Assembly (NCBI GenBank): GCA_964502465.1
Contig: CAZCWX010000010.1
Location: forward strand, 1-8,496
DNA: 8,496 nucleotides
Source of the DNA: CAZCWX01 sp964502465
GTDB taxonomy: Bacteria; Desulfobacterota; Binatia; Bin18
Reading direction: 5' to 3'
The notes under the pieces were generated by a model. The model searched no databases. It saw only the letters and a list, made by a program, of their open reading frames with translations, and was not told the origin of the DNA. This document shows positions 6,650 to 8,496 of the stretch, in pieces (position 1 is the first letter of the stretch; every line of letters starts with the position of its first letter). The position numbers and the translations under genes were made by a program.

Positions 6650-7102
6650 TTACGCCACAGGTCTCCGGCGAATCATGCGGTTGACGGTGTATTCCAACAA
6701 GACGTCGCCTTTCTGATTCAACACTTGTTGCAGAAAGGTCACGATACCACGATCTGGTTTTGAGGTCTCGCGCTTGGCTAATACTTTCACCCTAACATGG
6801 ACAGTATCGCCACACCGGAGTGGTGCGGGAATCTTCATCTCTTGTACGCCGAGCAGGGCCATGCCCCCACGCACCAGGCCAGATTGAATCGCCATCCCTT
6901 CAGACAGCGCGAAGGTGAAAGATCCTGGCGCGATACGGCTCCCGAAGAGACTGTGATTTTTGACGAACTCCATATCGATAAACAAGGGTTCGAGAAACCC
7001 AAACAAGTTCACGAACGTCACGATATCGGTCTCAGTGATCGTCCGTGCGTGCGTTGCGTATTCAGTGCCAACCTCGAATTCTTCAAAATACTCGATGACC
7101 AT
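6650..7102 (-). CDS. MaoC-like hotdog-fold protein (acyl dehydratase family), catalytic dyad altered
   Basis: This 150-residue protein has the MaoC single-hotdog layout: N-terminal 'YFEEFEVGTEYATHARTITETDI' (start at residue 5), central helix with 'LFGSRIAPG' (52-60), and C-terminal strands with 'PAPLRCGDTVHV' and 'RETSKPDRGIV'. In active R-specific enoyl-CoA hydratases the helix region reads like GD-x-N-P-x-H-x-D. Here it reads GFLEPLFID (35-43), so the catalytic Asp and His are both replaced by Phe. It may be a diverged dehydratase, a thioester-binding protein, or one half of a pair. ATG 7102 is chosen because CTCCTT at 7108-7113 gives a perfect AAGGAG on the minus strand, 5 bases away. The longer reading from TTG 7153 lacks this support, and that TTG is part of a TTGACT promoter-like hexamer. 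It is the first gene of the leftward block and nearly abuts glcD. Confidence 0.88.
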   Translation of the reverse strand: MVIEYFEEFEVGTEYATHARTITETDIVTFVNLFGFLEPLFIDMEFVKNHSLFGSRIAPGSFTFALSEGMAIQSGLVRGGMALLGVQEMKIPAPLRCGDTVHVRVKVLAKRETSKPDRGIVTFLQQVLNQKGDVLLEYTVNRMIRRRPVA

Positions 7103-7253
7103 GCGCACTCCTTCCTGCGCAGAGAGTCTTATGAGTTCTGCTGCTGAAGTCAACCGCTAGTAGACAGACACATCCACCTGCAGTGCAGACAAATGGATTT
7201 CGTACACAAAAGGGTGTTGACAAAATTTCCCCCCTCACGTTCATTAAGGTGTT
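7103..7253. promoter_or_regulatory. Divergent intergenic promoter region between the MaoC/glc block and asd
   Basis: These 151 bases separate two head-to-head genes and must hold the asd promoter and probably that of the leftward block. On the plus strand TTGACA (7217-7222) is a perfect -35 hexamer; 17 bases on lies TTCATT (7240-7245), a weak -10 only 8 bases from the asd ATG. On the minus strand TTGACT (7153 to 7148) is a five-of-six -35 box with only poor -10 candidates (TAAGAC). An inverted repeat CTGCA-G-TGCAG (7178-7188) lies between the two -35 boxes and could be a small operator. No riboswitch-like or long hairpin structure is apparent. Confidence 0.4.
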
Positions 7254-8333
7254 ATGAAAAAACGTATTGCTGTTGTTGGAGCTACCGGCATCGCTGGGCA
7301 GCAGTTTCTTATTGCGCTCCACAACCACCCCTGGTTTGAGGTAAGTCTTTTAGCTGCCTCCGAACGCTCAGCCGGGAAGGGCTATGGAGAAGCTATTCGT
7401 GACGCCAAAACTGGGGCACGACGCTGGTGGTGTCAGGAAGAGCCGCCTCAACAGGCCCTGGCGTTACCAGTCCAGGAAGCCTCATCGCTGAATCTTGCCG
7501 GGATCGACCTGGTTTTCTCAGCAGTTGAGTCCGATGTGGCCAGAGAACTCGAGCCACTGTATGCGAAGACCACTCCGGTGGTCAGCACTGCTTCCGCGTT
7601 TCGCTATGAACCGGATGTCCCAGTCTTTATTCCTGGAGTGAATCTCGATCACATTCGCCTCCTCGATATTCAGAGGAAGACGCGCGGCTGGCACGGGTTT
7701 ATTGCCACGCAACCCAACTGCACAACGATCGGTCTCGCGATCACCCTGAAACCCCTCTTTGATCATTTCGGCCTCAAGACCGTCATCCTGACTTCCATGC
7801 AAGGGGTATCGGGAGCAGGTCGTTCGCCTGGTGTCATCGCCCTCGACATCCTCGATAACATTGTCCCTTTTATCTCTGGAGAAGAAGAAAAGGTCGAAAA
7901 AGAAACGCGCAAGATCCTCGGTATTTTAGGGGAAACCAGTATCATGCCTGCAGATTTTGTTGTCAGTGCCACCTGCACCCGGGCGGCTGTACTTGAAGGG
8001 CATACTGAGGCAGTCTTGGCGGCAACGGCTCGCCCGTGTGCGGTCGAAGACATGCGGGCAGCCATGATCTCTTTCGGGCATGAATTCGTCAGTTTGGGTC
8101 TCCCATCTGCACCCAGGCATATGATTATTCTCCACGACGACCCGTTTCGTCCGCAGCCGCGTCTAGACCGTGACGCTGAGGATGGCATGGCCACTTCGGT
8201 CGGTCGCCTCCGCAAGGATACAGCTTTGGAGAACGCGGTGAAATATCTGCTGGTCAGTCACAATACCAAGATGGGCGCAGCAAAAGGCGCGGTGTTAATG
8301 GCTGAGTATCTGTTACAGAAAGGGTATATGTGA
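7254..8333 (+). CDS. asd: Aspartate-semialdehyde dehydrogenase, archaeal/fungal type
   Basis: It reduces 4-aspartyl phosphate to aspartate semialdehyde with NADPH, the branch point to lysine/diaminopimelate, threonine and methionine. The 359-residue protein starts with an NADP-binding Rossmann motif, GATGIAGQ (9-16). The catalytic cysteine is C156 in 'QPNCTTIG', the active-site segment 'SMQGVSGAGRSPG' covers 181-193, and the acid/base histidine is H250 in 'LEGHTEA' with R243 nearby. The PNCTT form, the 'EEEKVEKETRKILG' helix (210-223) and overall length fit the archaeal/fungal branch rather than the classic E. coli type. Around R243 the common 'RVPV' reads RAAV, a mild variation. Malonyl-CoA reductase of Sulfolobus is a paralogue, but nothing here points to it. 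The start has TAAGGTG shortly upstream (AAGG, 4-base spacer). The gene is divergent from the glc block and is followed by hairpins, so it is probably monocistronic. Confidence 0.93.
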   Translation: MKKRIAVVGATGIAGQQFLIALHNHPWFEVSLLAASERSAGKGYGEAIRDAKTGARRWWCQEEPPQQALALPVQEASSLNLAGIDLVFSAVESDVARELEPLYAKTTPVVSTASAFRYEPDVPVFIPGVNLDHIRLLDIQRKTRGWHGFIATQPNCTTIGLAITLKPLFDHFGLKTVILTSMQGVSGAGRSPGVIALDILDNIVPFISGEEEKVEKETRKILGILGETSIMPADFVVSATCTRAAVLEGHTEAVLAATARPCAVEDMRAAMISFGHEFVSLGLPSAPRHMIILHDDPFRPQPRLDRDAEDGMATSVGRLRKDTALENAVKYLLVSHNTKMGAAKGAVLMAEYLLQKGYM

Positions 8334-8372
8334 AGCGAGCGATGAACACCAGATGATCGCTCATCGCTCGCT
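8334..8372. repeat. Perfect 12-bp inverted repeat directly after the asd stop codon
   Basis: AGCGAGCGATGA (8334-8345) and TCATCGCTCGCT (8361-8372) are exact reverse complements around a 15-base loop, starting at the base after the asd TGA. GAAAAAAA follows on the plus strand, an A run rather than a T run, so this is not a canonical intrinsic terminator for asd. The loop holds a further GATCGCT word that could pair alternatively with the left arm. It may protect the mRNA 3' end, slow polymerase, or be an intergenic repeat element. Confidence 0.7.
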
Positions 8373-8380
8373 GAAAAAAA

Positions 8381-8414
8381 CGAAGGGGGAGCACCCATGG
8401 TTGCTACCCCTTTT
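8381..8414 (+). terminator. asd: Likely intrinsic terminator of asd
   Basis: GGGGGAGCA (8385-8393) can pair with TGCTACCCC (8402-8410), giving eight base pairs with a single G-A mismatch around an 8-base loop; AA before and TT after can extend the stem. TTTT (8411-8414) follows. The T run is short and partly used in the stem, so strength is uncertain. Confidence 0.5.
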
Positions 8415-8496
8415 CAGTCAAGAGAACGACAAAGAGCTTAGGATCAAAAAATTAATAACTCCCCGACTTCATGAGTAGATGGGAGCCCCTGTCATT

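Noticed and set aside
7103..7153. Longer N-terminus for the MaoC-like protein from TTG 7153
   Set aside because: The ATG at 7102 has a perfect AAGGAG 5 bases upstream and begins right at the family's normal N-terminus; the TTG overlaps a -35-like hexamer.
8452..8496. Possible C-terminal end of a minus-strand gene (NDRGSHLLMKSGSY then stop) entering from the right
   Set aside because: Only 14 codons are visible and they match nothing I recognise. A weak 5-bp hairpin (CTCCC/GGGAG, 8459-8485) before an ATTTTTTG run on the minus strand could be a terminator for such a gene, but the evidence is too thin to annotate.

Overview
This is an ordinary bacterial chromosomal segment with moderately high G+C. 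It reads best as coming from an uncultured environmental lineage of the deltaproteobacterium / Binatota / Rokubacteria / Entotheonella kind. That placement is inferred from protein style only (an archaeal/fungal-type aspartate-semialdehyde dehydrogenase, a MaoC-like protein with an 'EPLFID' motif, a GlcDEF module) and is weak. No insertion sequence, CRISPR array, phage gene or rRNA is visible.

Layout, left to right. Positions 7-315 (+) hold a short G+C-rich hypothetical gene that may be cut by the window edge. A complete tRNA-Arg(CCT) gene follows at 459-532 (+), and a sequence resembling the 5' half of a tRNA lies at 577-604. From 614 to 7102 seven genes all lie on the minus strand. In transcription order (right to left) they are: a MaoC-like hotdog protein; glcD, glcE and glcF, the three subunits of a glycolate (2-hydroxyacid) oxidase; an unrecognised 310-residue protein with a duplicated helical unit and a cysteine-rich C-terminus; a secreted protein made only of secretin N0 and N1 domains; and an 85-residue membrane-anchored coiled-coil protein. 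Gaps between them are about 6, 45, 68, 26, 66 and 47 bases, so one long transcript is possible, although a weak internal promoter candidate precedes the secretin-like gene. To the right, asd (7254-8333, +) diverges from this block across a 151-base shared promoter region. It is followed by a perfect 12-bp inverted repeat and then a terminator-like hairpin with a short T run.

How the genes may work together. GlcD and GlcE (FAD subunits) and GlcF (iron-sulfur subunit) would oxidise glycolate or a related 2-hydroxyacid to the 2-oxoacid and pass electrons through 4Fe-4S clusters to the membrane quinone pool. The MaoC-like protein leads the block but lacks the usual Asp/His hydratase dyad, so its role is unclear. 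The 310-residue protein sits 26 bases behind glcF with a strong ribosome binding site, which suggests co-expression. Asd makes aspartate semialdehyde for lysine, threonine and methionine synthesis and is probably functionally separate.

I see no clear new defence or mobile system. The parts most worth a second look are the duplicated-helix/cysteine protein tied to glcDEF, the orphan secretin N-domain protein with its small membrane partner, and the catalytically altered MaoC-like protein.
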